From JAAYCI01 sp964370165 (GTDB lineage: Bacteria; Bacillota; Clostridia; Oscillospirales; Ruminococcaceae), in contig CAYJIG010000016.1 in the NCBI GenBank assembly GCA_964370165.1, positions 1 through 38,473 of the forward strand: a stretch of 38,473 nt of DNA, read 5' to 3'. Positions 8,203 through 15,752 of the stretch are shown here, piece by piece. A program made the translations under genes and the position numbers. A model generated the notes under the pieces. The model saw only the letters and a list, made by a program, of their open reading frames with translations. It had not been told where the DNA came from and searched no databases. Each line of letters begins with the position of its first letter. The first letter of the stretch is position 1.

Positions 8203-8757
8203 TCACAAAGCAATAGACCCGTTATCCAGCTGAATTTTAGCACGCATTAATGCATATGCTGTTTTGGCATCATCAATGGTGCCGTCTAGCACTAAATCCA
8301 CGGCTTGTGAAAGTGGCATCCAAAACACAGAAACAAACTCATCTTCGTCTAAGTGCTGGCTGGCTTGGTGTAGGCCGGTGGCGACATAAATGTAAATGAT
8401 TTCCGTGCAGTAAGCGCAAGTTGGCATTATTTGCCCGAAATCAATAACGGTATCGGCTGTGACACCGGCTTCTTCTGATAGCTCACGGATAGCAGTGTTT
8501 CGCGGGTCTTCCCCGGGCTCGATTTTGCCGGCGGGAATTTCTATGGTTTCTTTTTTGGCCGCATATCTCCACTGACGCACCAAAGCCACCTCGCACTTTT
8601 CGTTTATGGCAAGTACTGACGCGCCACCACTATGGTGCACTACCTCACGTGTGTGCACGCTACCATTCATTAGCCGTGCCTCATCTTTAGTAACAGTGAT
8701 AATTTTACCATCAAACATTACTTGGCTGCTAACCTTTTCCTCTTTAAATTGGCTCAT
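8203..8757 (-). CDS. Nudix hydrolase, ADP-ribose pyrophosphatase type
   Basis: A 184-residue Nudix enzyme. The full 23-residue Nudix box runs from G77 to V99: G-x5-E-x7-R-E-L-x-E-E-x-G-V, with the metal-binding R-E-L-S-E-E intact. The N-terminal region (V-x-x-D-G-K-I-I-x-V, R-E-V-V-x-H-x-G-G-A-S-V) and the P-A-G-K-I-E-P-G-E motif match the ADP-ribose pyrophosphatase (NudF) group, which hydrolyses ADP-ribose to AMP and ribose 5-phosphate. AAAGGA precedes the ATG. It is likely a monocistronic housekeeping gene, ending at the terminator shared with the HAD gene. Confidence 0.93.
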   Translation of the reverse strand: MSQFKEEKVSSQVMFDGKIITVTKDEARLMNGSVHTREVVHHSGGASVLAINEKCEVALVRQWRYAAKKETIEIPAGKIEPGEDPRNTAIRELSEEAGVTADTVIDFGQIMPTCAYCTEIIYIYVATGLHQASQHLDEDEFVSVFWMPLSQAVDLVLDGTIDDAKTAYALMRAKIQLDNGSIAL

Positions 8758-8841
8758 TTAAAATAAGTATCCTTTCAAAAAATAGTAAAAATTATTCTGA
8801 TTGGCTCTGGGTTTATTTAAGGCATATGTAAATAATAACAC

Positions 8842-8867
8842 AAAAGACCCGATAAAATCGAGTCTTT
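8842..8867 (-). terminator. Terminator of the feo operon
   Basis: On the minus strand AAAGACTCGAT and ATCGGGTCTTT form an 11-bp stem with a three-base loop, followed by TTGTGTTATTATTT. It lies 30 bases after the small Cys/His-rich gene. Confidence 0.8.
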
Positions 8868-8897
8868 CATGACTGGAAAGGAGAATATTATGTATTG

Positions 8898-9071
8898 TTA
8901 TGTATGGGAGTGATCATGATTGCAATTACAACCTTGACTATTATGTTTTTTTGATACGGTGCTGTGCGGACAACCAATGCACTTCACACCTTTACGTTTT
9001 TCACTGACTATCTTGGCAATAGCAAGCCCAAGAATAAGCAGTAAAACAATAATTGCGACTATATTCCCCAT
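8898..9071 (-). CDS. FeoB-associated Cys/His-rich small membrane protein
   Basis: A 57-residue ORF shorter than the usual gene-calling cutoff. It begins M-G-N-I-V-A-I-I-V-L-L-L-I-L-G with one membrane helix (about 4-20), then a basic stretch and a metal-binding-like tail: C31-x2-C34-P-H, then C48-x-C50-N-H-D-H-S-H. GAGG lies 9-12 bases upstream of the ATG. Small one-helix proteins with a C-x2-C motif are regular partners of feoB in Clostridia and Bacilli, and this one sits 15 bases after feoB. A role in ferrous iron transfer or FeoB assembly is inference. The extra His-rich tail is notable. Confidence 0.85.
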   Translation of the reverse strand: MGNIVAIIVLLLILGLAIAKIVSEKRKGVKCIGCPHSTVSKKHNSQGCNCNHDHSHT

Positions 9072-9086
9072 GTTAAGATACCTCGT

Positions 9087-11090
9087 TTAGATGGACGATT
9101 GTTGCAGTTTAAGTGCGGCTTTCTTTTCGCCTTTGATCATTAGATATACAACCCATGCTATCATAGCGGCTACAGCGATAAGACCGGGCAAGAATCCTGT
9201 GCCTACAGTGCCTGCAGTGATAAGTGTGCCTACTTGATACACAAGGAAAGCAACTACATATCCGCTACCCAGCTGGAATGCGATACCACCCCAAAGCCAT
9301 TTTTTGTTTTCCATTTCGGAGTTCATGGCGCCGATGGCTGCAAAGCAAGGAGGTGTGTATAGGTTAAACATCAAGTATGCCAAAGCGGCAACAGATGTGA
9401 GACCCATGATGGAAGCAACGTCGGAAGCTCCGCCAACTAGTGCCAGTTCTTCAGTATCGATAAAGTTTGTGATGGAGTATACAACAGCCAAAGTACCTAC
9501 CACGTTTTCTTTAGCAATAAAGCCTGTGATAGCGGCGGCGGCCAGCTGCCATGCGCCAAAGCCCAAAGGAATGAGCAAGAAGGCAAATGGAGAAGCAAGA
9601 GATGCCAAGATGCTGGTGTCTTGTGCATTTTCAGCAACCACGTTGAAGCTCCAGTCGAATGTTTGCATGATTTGAACGATGGCGTTACACAGCAAGATGA
9701 TGGTACCTGCTTTGATGATAAAGGCCTTACCACGTTGAAGCATGGAAAGCGCAGCTCTTTTAATGCTTGGGAATTTGTACTCAGGTAGCTCGATGATAAA
9801 GAAGGATTTTGTATCTTTTTCGCCTGTGATGCGAAGAATGATAACAGCACCCAGCAGAATCAAAGCAATACCAACAAAGTACATCAGCGGGCTTACCCAG
9901 GTAGCGTCTGCGAAGAATGCACCGGAGAACAATGCAATAACAGGAAGTTTAGCACCGCAAGGAATGAAGGGTGTAAGCATAGCGGTGGTTCTTCTTTGAC
10001 GTTCGCTTTTAATTGTTCTGGTGGCCATAACGCCGGGGATAGCACAGCCTGTGCCTACAACCATCGGGATGATGGAGCGTCCGGACAAACCAACCAGCTT
10101 GAAGAATCTATCTAAAACCATGGCAACACGAGCCATGTATCCGCAATCTTCAAGTAGTGCCAAAAGGAAGAACAAAACCATGATAAGTGGCAAGAAACCA
10201 ACCACGGCACCCACGCCGCCGATGATACCATCTACCAAAATAGCGCTGATGATGGGAGATACGCTATCGCCCATGCTGTCGCCTACAAAACCTTGGAAAG
10301 TTTCAATCCAGCCTACCAGCAAGTCTGCCAAAGGAGGACCTACGTATGTTTGTGATAGTGCAAATACACCCCACATTACCAGAGCAAATATGGGAATACC
10401 AAGCCATTTGTGGGCAAGAAGTCTGTCGGCAGCATCTTGCTTCGTTTGACCTGCGCTGCTCACAGCACGTTTCTCTGCTTTATCTACAATAACTTTTACA
10501 AACTCAAAACGCTTTTTGTCGGCGTCTTCTACTGCTTGTTTGCTTGAATAGTCTACACTGCCCATATCGAAAGGAGCTGCTTGGCCTTTACCGTTTGCTT
10601 CCAATGTAGTGGAAATCAACGCTTCAAAACCGTTATCAGATTCAGATGTAGCCACAACAGGAACCACAGGACACCCAAGCTGATCAGACAATACAGCGGT
10701 GTCGATAGTAATGCTTTTCTTGCTACTTAGGTCAGCCTTGTTCAAAGCCACAACCACAGGAATGCCAAGCTCTAAAAGCTGTGTGGTGAAAAACAAGCTA
10801 CGACTTAGGTTGATGGAATCCACAATGTTGATGATTACATCAGGGTTTTCGTTTTTCACATAGTTGCGAGTGATGTTTTCCTCGGATGTGAAAGGTGACA
10901 TAGAATAAGCACCGGGCAAGTCTACCGCAATAACCGACTCGCCTTGGGGCAAGAAAGACTTCTTAACATCACTTTCCTTTTTTTCAATGGTTACCCCGGC
11001 CCAGTTTCCCACATGCTCTGTACTGCCTGTTAAAGCATTGTACAAGGTGGTCTTACCGCTGTTGGGGTTTCCTGTTAAAGCAATTTTCAT
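9087..11090 (-). CDS. feoB: Ferrous iron transport protein B
   Basis: Ferrous iron transporter of the cytoplasmic membrane driven by a cytosolic G domain. The 667 residues begin with the G1 loop G-N-P-N-S-G-K-T-T (residues 7-15), then G3 D-L-P-G (57-60) and G4 N-K-A-D (117-120). After a helical GDI-like spacer come two Gate regions; the conserved G-T-G-C-A-I-P-G-V-M-A-T-R segment (around 350) carries the key Cys. About nine to eleven membrane helices fill residues 230-660. It is at the short end of the family. GGAGGAG precedes the ATG. It lies downstream of feoA and upstream of the small Cys/His-rich gene, making a standard feo operon, presumably iron-repressed. Confidence 0.97.
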   Translation of the reverse strand: MKIALTGNPNSGKTTLYNALTGSTEHVGNWAGVTIEKKESDVKKSFLPQGESVIAVDLPGAYSMSPFTSEENITRNYVKNENPDVIINIVDSINLSRSLFFTTQLLELGIPVVVALNKADLSSKKSITIDTAVLSDQLGCPVVPVVATSESDNGFEALISTTLEANGKGQAAPFDMGSVDYSSKQAVEDADKKRFEFVKVIVDKAEKRAVSSAGQTKQDAADRLLAHKWLGIPIFALVMWGVFALSQTYVGPPLADLLVGWIETFQGFVGDSMGDSVSPIISAILVDGIIGGVGAVVGFLPLIMVLFFLLALLEDCGYMARVAMVLDRFFKLVGLSGRSIIPMVVGTGCAIPGVMATRTIKSERQRRTTAMLTPFIPCGAKLPVIALFSGAFFADATWVSPLMYFVGIALILLGAVIILRITGEKDTKSFFIIELPEYKFPSIKRAALSMLQRGKAFIIKAGTIILLCNAIVQIMQTFDWSFNVVAENAQDTSILASLASPFAFLLIPLGFGAWQLAAAAITGFIAKENVVGTLAVVYSITNFIDTEELALVGGASDVASIMGLTSVAALAYLMFNLYTPPCFAAIGAMNSEMENKKWLWGGIAFQLGSGYVVAFLVYQVGTLITAGTVGTGFLPGLIAVAAMIAWVVYLMIKGEKKAALKLQQSSI

Positions 11091-11189
11091 AAATAACTCC
11101 TCCGCAATAATGGTGCAATGCTTGTAAAATAATGACGAATATCAAGATTTTTCACAAACAAACTAAATTTTGGGCGCAAAAATAAAACA

Positions 11190-11212
11190 CCCTATATGTC
11201 ATGACATTAGGG
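11190..11212 (-). promoter_or_regulatory. Palindrome between feoA and feoB
   Basis: CCCTA/TAGGG arms around a central perfect TGTCATGACA palindrome. On the minus strand it is followed by a T-rich stretch (TGTTTTATTTTT), so it may be an attenuating terminator lowering feoB relative to feoA, or a regulator site for feoB. Confidence 0.5.
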
Positions 11213-11245
11213 AAATGTCAACGTACCTATTTGAAAAACATTAAA

Positions 11246-11461
11246 CTATATTATAATAATTGAAGCTAAATTTTGGTCAATACTGTAACGGGCATCTTTG
11301 ATTGAAACAATATAGTTTTCAGTTAGCTTAGAAATCACTGTAATGGGCTCACCCACATAGCAACCCAGTGTAAATAAAAAATTGCGCATCTCTTCATCGG
11401 AGGTGTCAATATCTTTAATGATATACGCAGTATCCGCCTGTGCGCTGGTCAAATTGTTCAA
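11246..11461 (-). CDS. feoA: Ferrous iron transport protein A (FeoA)
   Basis: A 71-residue SH3-like FeoA protein with the family pattern L-x-A-x-x-x-x-x-Y-I-I-K-D-I, then L-G-x-x-x-G-x-x-I-x-V-I-S. FeoA binds and modulates FeoB at the membrane. I place the start at TTG 11461, because GGAGG (11476-11472) lies upstream and the homology begins here; an upstream in-frame ATG at 11494 would add an 11-residue stretch lacking family character and would put that ribosome site inside the gene. A 155-base gap with a palindrome separates it from feoB. A consensus promoter and palindromic operator candidate lie upstream, in keeping with metal-dependent repression. Confidence 0.85.
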   Translation of the reverse strand: MNNLTSAQADTAYIIKDIDTSDEEMRNFLFTLGCYVGEPITVISKLTENYIVSIKDARYSIDQNLASIIII

Positions 11462-11565
11462 AAGTATGTATCCTCCATATGATACAAGACACATGTAAAA
11501 ATGCTATATAAAATCACCTAAAACACAGCGCAATCACACGATACTTGTAAGTAAGCTTGATATGT

Positions 11566-11589
11566 GTAAATTAGCACTAGCTAACTTAC
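11566..11589. promoter_or_regulatory. Operator candidate for feo operon
   Basis: GTAAATTAGC (11566-11575) and GCTAACTTAC (11580-11589) form an inverted repeat with one mismatch and a 4-base centre, just downstream of the -10 of the feo promoter. A further TAGCTAA copy (about 11609-11615) lies between -35 and -10. The TTAGC/GCTAA core resembles DtxR/IdeR-type sites more than the Fur box, but the regulator is unknown. Confidence 0.6.
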
Positions 11590-11602
11590 TTGGACATTTG
11601 CT

Positions 11603-11631
11603 ATTATATAGCTAAACTAAGTATATGTCAA
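11603..11631 (-). promoter_or_regulatory. Consensus promoter of feo operon
   Basis: On the minus strand a perfect TTGACA (11631-11626) and TATAAT (11608-11603) with a 17-base spacer. Such a strong promoter fits a gene set kept off by a repressor. Confidence 0.9.
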
Positions 11632-11663
11632 TAGAAAAAGTAAAAATATTTACAAAGCAAGAA

Positions 11664-11680
11664 ATATATATATATATATA
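11664..11680. repeat. AT dinucleotide tract
   Basis: An uninterrupted alternating A/T run of 17 bases between the feo promoter and the fba terminator. Low-complexity DNA; no function assigned. Confidence 0.9.
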
Positions 11681-11691
11681 AATAATAACAT

Positions 11692-11737
11692 AAAAAAACA
11701 CCTCGAAAAAAATGTATTTGCATTCTTTCAAGGTGTT
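11692..11737 (-). terminator. Terminator of aldolase gene
   Basis: On the minus strand AACACCT and AGGTGTT arms with a longer imperfect AT-rich stem (GAAAGAATG against CATTTTTTTC), followed by a T run. Confidence 0.88.
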
Positions 11738-11773
11738 GATATTGACAAAAAACAATAATAAATCAGTGCTAAA

Positions 11774-12709
11774 TTATGCTTTACCTGCGCAACCCAGAAC
11801 AGTTTCGATCTTGTGTGCCACCATAGCTTTCACAGCTGCACGAGCGGGTGTGAAGTATTGGCGAGGATCGAAGTGAGAGGGATTTTCTGCCATATATTTA
11901 CGGATAGCGGCAGTCATTGCCATACGGATATCGCTGTCGATGTTGATTTTGCAAACAGCGCTTTTTGCACTTTGGCGTAGCATATCTTCAGGAATACCGA
12001 TAGCATCGGCCATGTCGCCGCCGTATTTGTTGATTTCTTTTACGAATTCTTGAGGAACGCTGGACGCACCGTGTAACACGATGGGGAAATTGGGCAAGCG
12101 AGTACTGATTTCGTCCAAGATATCAAAACGAAGGGAAGGTTTGGTGCCAGGTTTAAACTTGAAAGCGCCGTGGCTGGTGCCGATGGCAATAGCCAAGGAG
12201 TCAACGCCGGTTTTGGAAACAAACTCTTCTACTTCTTCGGGACGAGTATAGCTAGCGTCTTCGGCCGACACGTTCACGTCGTCTTCAACACCTGCCAGTT
12301 GGCCCAGCTCAGCTTCTACTACAACACCTTTGCTATGTGCATATTCAACCACTTTTTTGGTAACTTCGATGTTTTCTTCAAAGCTGTGGTGGCTTCCGTC
12401 GATCATAACACTGGTGAAACCGCCGTCGATGCAGCTTTTGCAAATTTCAAAGTCTGCGCCGTGATCAAGATGCAAAGCGATGGGGATATCGGTCTCGGCA
12501 ACAGCAGCCTCTACCAATTTCACTAGGTAGGTGTGGTTAGCATATTTACGTGCACCGGCAGATACCTGCAAGATTACAGGAGCTTTCAGCTCGCCTGCGG
12601 CTTCGGTGATACCTTGAACGATTTCCATGTTGTTCACGTTAAAAGCGCCGACGGCATATCCGCCTTCATAAGCTTTTTTAAACATTTCGGTTGAAGTAAC
12701 TAATGGCAT
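11774..12709 (-). CDS. fba: Class II fructose-bisphosphate aldolase
   Basis: Zinc-dependent cleavage and formation of fructose 1,6-bisphosphate in glycolysis and gluconeogenesis. The 311-residue protein has G-A-F-N-V-N-N (21-27), the active-site H80-L-D82-H83 (D82 is the catalytic acid, H83 a zinc ligand), E134 in V-E-A-E-L-G, H180 in G-T-S-H-G and H213 in V-L-H-G-A-S-S. These are all expected ligands. AAAGGAATTAATCCC precedes the ATG. It is followed by its own terminator. It stands near rubrerythrin and GTP-PEPCK on the same strand, though each seems to have its own unit. Tagatose-bisphosphate aldolase is a close relative, but the signature fits FBA better. Confidence 0.95.
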   Translation of the reverse strand: MPLVTSTEMFKKAYEGGYAVGAFNVNNMEIVQGITEAAGELKAPVILQVSAGARKYANHTYLVKLVEAAVAETDIPIALHLDHGADFEICKSCIDGGFTSVMIDGSHHSFEENIEVTKKVVEYAHSKGVVVEAELGQLAGVEDDVNVSAEDASYTRPEEVEEFVSKTGVDSLAIAIGTSHGAFKFKPGTKPSLRFDILDEISTRLPNFPIVLHGASSVPQEFVKEINKYGGDMADAIGIPEDMLRQSAKSAVCKINIDSDIRMAMTAAIRKYMAENPSHFDPRQYFTPARAAVKAMVAHKIETVLGCAGKA

Positions 12710-12798
12710 GGGATTAATTCCTTTCTGTTTTGCGAATATTATTATCTACATTTAATATAGAATACAAAATATTTATAACTTCAGCTAAAATATAACAA

Positions 12799-13341
12799 TT
12801 AATATTGATCTTTAGCTTTCAGTTCGAAATAAGATTGTGGATGCACGCATACAGGACATTTTTCGGGAGCAGACAATCCGATATGTGTGTGTCCGCAGTT
12901 TGTGCAGAACCAAACTTGCTCTTCTTGTCTGGCAAAAACTTTACCTTCTTCAATATTTTGTCTTAAGGCACGATAGCGTTCTTCATGCTGCTTTTCAATG
13001 GCGCCAACACCTGCAAATTGCTTTGCGATAGCCAAAAAGCCTTCTTCTTCGGCAGTTTTTGCCATTTCGGCATACATTTCGGTCCACTCGTAGTTTTCGC
13101 CTGCGGCCGCATCCAAAAGATTTGTCATTGTATCGGGTACCGCACCGTCGTGTAAAGCTTTAAACCATAGCTTGGCATGCTCTTTCTCATTACCTGCAGT
13201 TTCAGCAAAAATATTAGCAATTTGTACATATCCATCTTTTTTTGCTCTTGAAGAATAATAAGTATACTTCATGTTAGCCTGGCTTTCACCTGCAAAAGCA
13301 ATCTGTAAGTTCTTTTCGGTTTTTGAGCCTTTCAATTCCAT
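12799..13341 (-). CDS. rbr: Rubrerythrin
   Basis: A non-haem diiron peroxidase that reduces hydrogen peroxide in anaerobes, taking electrons from rubredoxin or NADH-rubredoxin reductase. The 180 residues show the four-helix diiron domain with E19, the E52-x2-H55 motif and the E116-x2-H119 motif, followed by a C-terminal rubredoxin-like iron site with C146-x2-C149 and C162-x2-C165. The start M-E-L-K-G-S-K-T-E-K-N-L is typical of the family. AGGAGG lies 7-12 bases upstream. It is in the cytoplasm. A terminator separates it from the upstream PEPCK gene, so it probably has its own promoter in the roughly 35 bases after that hairpin. Confidence 0.97.
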   Translation of the reverse strand: MELKGSKTEKNLQIAFAGESQANMKYTYYSSRAKKDGYVQIANIFAETAGNEKEHAKLWFKALHDGAVPDTMTNLLDAAAGENYEWTEMYAEMAKTAEEEGFLAIAKQFAGVGAIEKQHEERYRALRQNIEEGKVFARQEEQVWFCTNCGHTHIGLSAPEKCPVCVHPQSYFELKAKDQY

Positions 13342-13369
13342 TGTGATACCTCCTACACTTTAATTATTA

Positions 13370-13405
13370 GTAAAAAGTGGCCATCGGCCAATTGCCGATG
13401 GCCAC
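13370..13405 (-). terminator. Terminator of pckG
   Basis: A 12-bp GC-rich stem, GTGGCCATCGGC with GCCGATGGCCAC (13377-13388 and 13394-13405), followed on the minus strand by TTTTTA. Confidence 0.92.
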
Positions 13406-13430
13406 ATAGTACAAACAAGATACTAAAATA

Positions 13431-15215
13431 CTATTTGGACAAACGATCTTTTTGAGCATTCAGTTGGGCTGTCATTTCTGCGGGCAAACGATTGCCAAAC
13501 TTAGCATAGAACTCTTCGCAACCTGCGGCATCTTCCAGCCACAAGGAATTGTCAACGCTTAGCAAGTCACGCACAACATCAAGAGTGATGCCTTCGTCTT
13601 CAAGGCCTACGATATCGATATCTTCAGCGTTGGGCAGGTAGCCGATGGGTGTTTCCACTGCTTCAGCTTTGCCTTTGCAACGATCCAAGATCCACATCAG
13701 GATGCGCATGTTGTCGCCGAAACCAGGCCAAATGAAGCGGCCTTCGTCGTCAAGACGGAACCAGTTAACATTAAAGATTTTGGGAGCTTTGTCGCCCAAT
13801 TTCTCGCCCATGTCGAGCCAGTGTTGCCAGTAGCTACCCATGTTGTATCCGCAGAAGGGAAGCATAGCCATAGGATCGCGACGCACAACGCCTACAGCGC
13901 CGGCAGCAGCAGCGGTAGTTTCGCTGGCCATGATGGAGCCTACGAACACGCCATGTTTCCAGTCAAAACTCTGGTATACCAGAGGAGCAGTTTTTGCACG
14001 ACGGCCGCCGAATACGATAGCGGAAATCGGCACACCTGCCGGATTCTCAAACTCAGAGCTGATGGAGGGGCAGTTGATGGCAGGAGCAGTGAAACGGCTG
14101 TTGGGATGAGCGCCTTTGTCGGAGCTGGTTTTGCCGTTCCAAGGTTGGTTCAGCCAGTCAATACCATTTTCGGGTGGGTTTTTGTCAAGACCTTCCCACC
14201 AAACAGTCATGTCGTCTTTGTTCAGCACAACATTGGTGAAGATGGTGTTTTTCTTGGTGCTGGCCAAAGCATTGTAGTTAGATTTGTCGTTGGTGCCAGG
14301 AGCCACGCCGAAGAAGCCGGCTTCAGGGTTGATAGCATATAGCTGACCATCTTTACCCACATGCAACCAAGCGATATCGTCGCCAACAGTCCATACTTTG
14401 TAGCCTTTTTTGCTGTAAATTTCGGGCGGAATAAGCATGGCCAAGTTTGTTTTGCCACAAGCTGAGGGGAAAGCGCCTGCAAGGTATTCCACGTTGCCTT
14501 GGGGATCTTCGATACCCAAAATCAGCATATGTTCTGCCATCCAGCCTTCTTTCCAGCCTTGATAGCTAGCAATACGAAGAGCAAAGCACTTTTTACCCAA
14601 AAGAACGTTGCCGCCGTAGCCAGAGTTAACACTCCAGATAGCGTTGTCTTGTGGGAAGTGTACGATGTATCTGTTTTCTTCGTCGATTTGAGCTTTAGCA
14701 TGCATACCACGAACAAAGTCGTTAGAGTCGCCCAGTTGATCCAAAGCCGGCTGGCCGATACGAGCCATGATATCCATGTTCAAAACAACATAGATAGAGT
14801 CGGTGGTTTCTACACCTACTTTAGAATAAGGAGATCCGATGGGACCCATGCAGTAAGGAATTACATACATTGTACGGCCAACCATGGAACCATCAAAAAG
14901 AGGACGCATTTTATCTTTCATTTCAGCGGGATCCATCCAGTTGTTGGTAGGACCTGCATCTTCTGCAGTTTCTGCGCAAATAAAAGTGCGGCTTTCCACG
15001 CGAGCCACATCGTTTTTAGCGGTATGATGCCACATACAGCCAGGTAACTTGTCTTGGTTCAGCTCAGTTACTTCACCGGTAGAATAGGCTTCATCTCTTA
15101 GTGCGATCAGTTGTGCATCACTACCATCGATCCACACTACTTTGTCGGGCTTGCACAAAGTGCGAACTTCTTCAACCCAGTCGAGAACTTGTTTGTTTGT
15201 TGTCAATTCTGCCAT
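13431..15215 (-). CDS. pckG: Phosphoenolpyruvate carboxykinase (GTP)
   Basis: Interconverts oxaloacetate + GTP and phosphoenolpyruvate + CO2 + GDP. At 594 residues it belongs to the GTP-specific family, not the ATP-type PckA of about 530 residues. The P-loop G-A-F-P-S-A-C-G-K-T-N is at 247-257 with the reactive Cys253; the kinase-2 motif W-T-V-G-D-D-I-A-W lies at 275-283 with metal-binding D279-D280. In fermentative Clostridia this enzyme can run in the carboxylating direction toward oxaloacetate. It has its own promoter with a roughly 90-base leader and a strong terminator. AAAGG precedes the ATG. Confidence 0.97.
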   Translation of the reverse strand: MAELTTNKQVLDWVEEVRTLCKPDKVVWIDGSDAQLIALRDEAYSTGEVTELNQDKLPGCMWHHTAKNDVARVESRTFICAETAEDAGPTNNWMDPAEMKDKMRPLFDGSMVGRTMYVIPYCMGPIGSPYSKVGVETTDSIYVVLNMDIMARIGQPALDQLGDSNDFVRGMHAKAQIDEENRYIVHFPQDNAIWSVNSGYGGNVLLGKKCFALRIASYQGWKEGWMAEHMLILGIEDPQGNVEYLAGAFPSACGKTNLAMLIPPEIYSKKGYKVWTVGDDIAWLHVGKDGQLYAINPEAGFFGVAPGTNDKSNYNALASTKKNTIFTNVVLNKDDMTVWWEGLDKNPPENGIDWLNQPWNGKTSSDKGAHPNSRFTAPAINCPSISSEFENPAGVPISAIVFGGRRAKTAPLVYQSFDWKHGVFVGSIMASETTAAAAGAVGVVRRDPMAMLPFCGYNMGSYWQHWLDMGEKLGDKAPKIFNVNWFRLDDEGRFIWPGFGDNMRILMWILDRCKGKAEAVETPIGYLPNAEDIDIVGLEDEGITLDVVRDLLSVDNSLWLEDAAGCEEFYAKFGNRLPAEMTAQLNAQKDRLSK

Positions 15216-15312
15216 TTAGTTCACCTTTTCCTTTACGATATATTGTAGTTGTTAATTGAGGAAACAGTACCAAATAGCAAGCGCTATTCCCCCAAGTTTC
15301 CACTATGAGGTT

Positions 15313-15341
15313 ATTGTACCATTTTGTGAAAAAATTGGCAA
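15313..15341 (-). promoter_or_regulatory. SigA-type promoter of pckG
   Basis: On the minus strand TTGCCA (15341-15336) and TACAAT (15318-15313) with 17 bases between them. The transcript would begin near 15306; the leader contains a small AATAGC/GCTATT inverted repeat at 15273-15288. Confidence 0.75.
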
Positions 15342-15481
15342 GTAGTAATATTGAAGTGTTTTACATAAAACACACTTTAAAAGCTTTTTCAAAAGACTTA
15401 TCATCACTATGCATGGAAAATTGTAATGAATAAAATGTTTTTTGTCGAAAAACAAGTCAAACATAAAAAAACACAACAAAA

Positions 15482-15509
15482 AATCACAAGTGCATGAACA
15501 CTTGTGATT
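15482..15509 (-). terminator. Terminator of tRNA-Lys
   Basis: AATCACAAGTG (15482-15492) pairs with CACTTGTGATT (15499-15509); on the minus strand it is followed by TTTTTTG. It lies five bases beyond the tRNA CCA end. Confidence 0.92.
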
Positions 15510-15514
15510 AAAAC

Positions 15515-15590
15515 TGGTGACCGCGCCGCGGCTCGAACGCGGGACCCTCTGCTTAAAAGGCAGATGCTCTGCCGACTGAGCTACGCGGTC
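15515..15590 (-). tRNA. tRNA-Lys (anticodon TTT)
   Basis: A 76-base cloverleaf with encoded CCA. The acceptor stem GACCGCG pairs with CGCGGTC, followed by discriminator A; the D arm has GCTC/GAGC, the anticodon stem TCTGC/GCAGA encloses CTTTTAA (anticodon TTT), and the T arm carries GTTCGAG. It has its own promoter and terminator. Confidence 0.97.
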
Positions 15591-15615
15591 ATGCTTAACT
15601 GTAACCAGCTATAAT

Positions 15616-15644
15616 AATATATCACCCATTAAAAGCTTTGTCAA
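15616..15644 (-). promoter_or_regulatory. Promoter of tRNA-Lys
   Basis: On the minus strand TTGACA (15644-15639), 17 bases, then TATATT (15621-15616), with about 26 bases to the tRNA 5' end. Confidence 0.85.
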
Positions 15645-15752
15645 TAACAAGTTTGTTAAATAAATAAATATTTTACATTAACACAATTAAATGCTTAAAA
15701 TTCAAAGAAAAACTGTACTTTTCGCCATTGAAAATAGAGAAATCATGCAATA

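Noticed and set aside
11664..11680. AT run as a possible origin or special structure
   Set aside because: It is only a short dinucleotide tract in an AT-rich gap, with no DnaA-box cluster or gene context for an origin.
15313..15345. Rex-like site in the pckG promoter
   Set aside because: The TTTTGTGAAAAAATTGG stretch only partly resembles the Rex consensus and lacks the second half; too weak to call.
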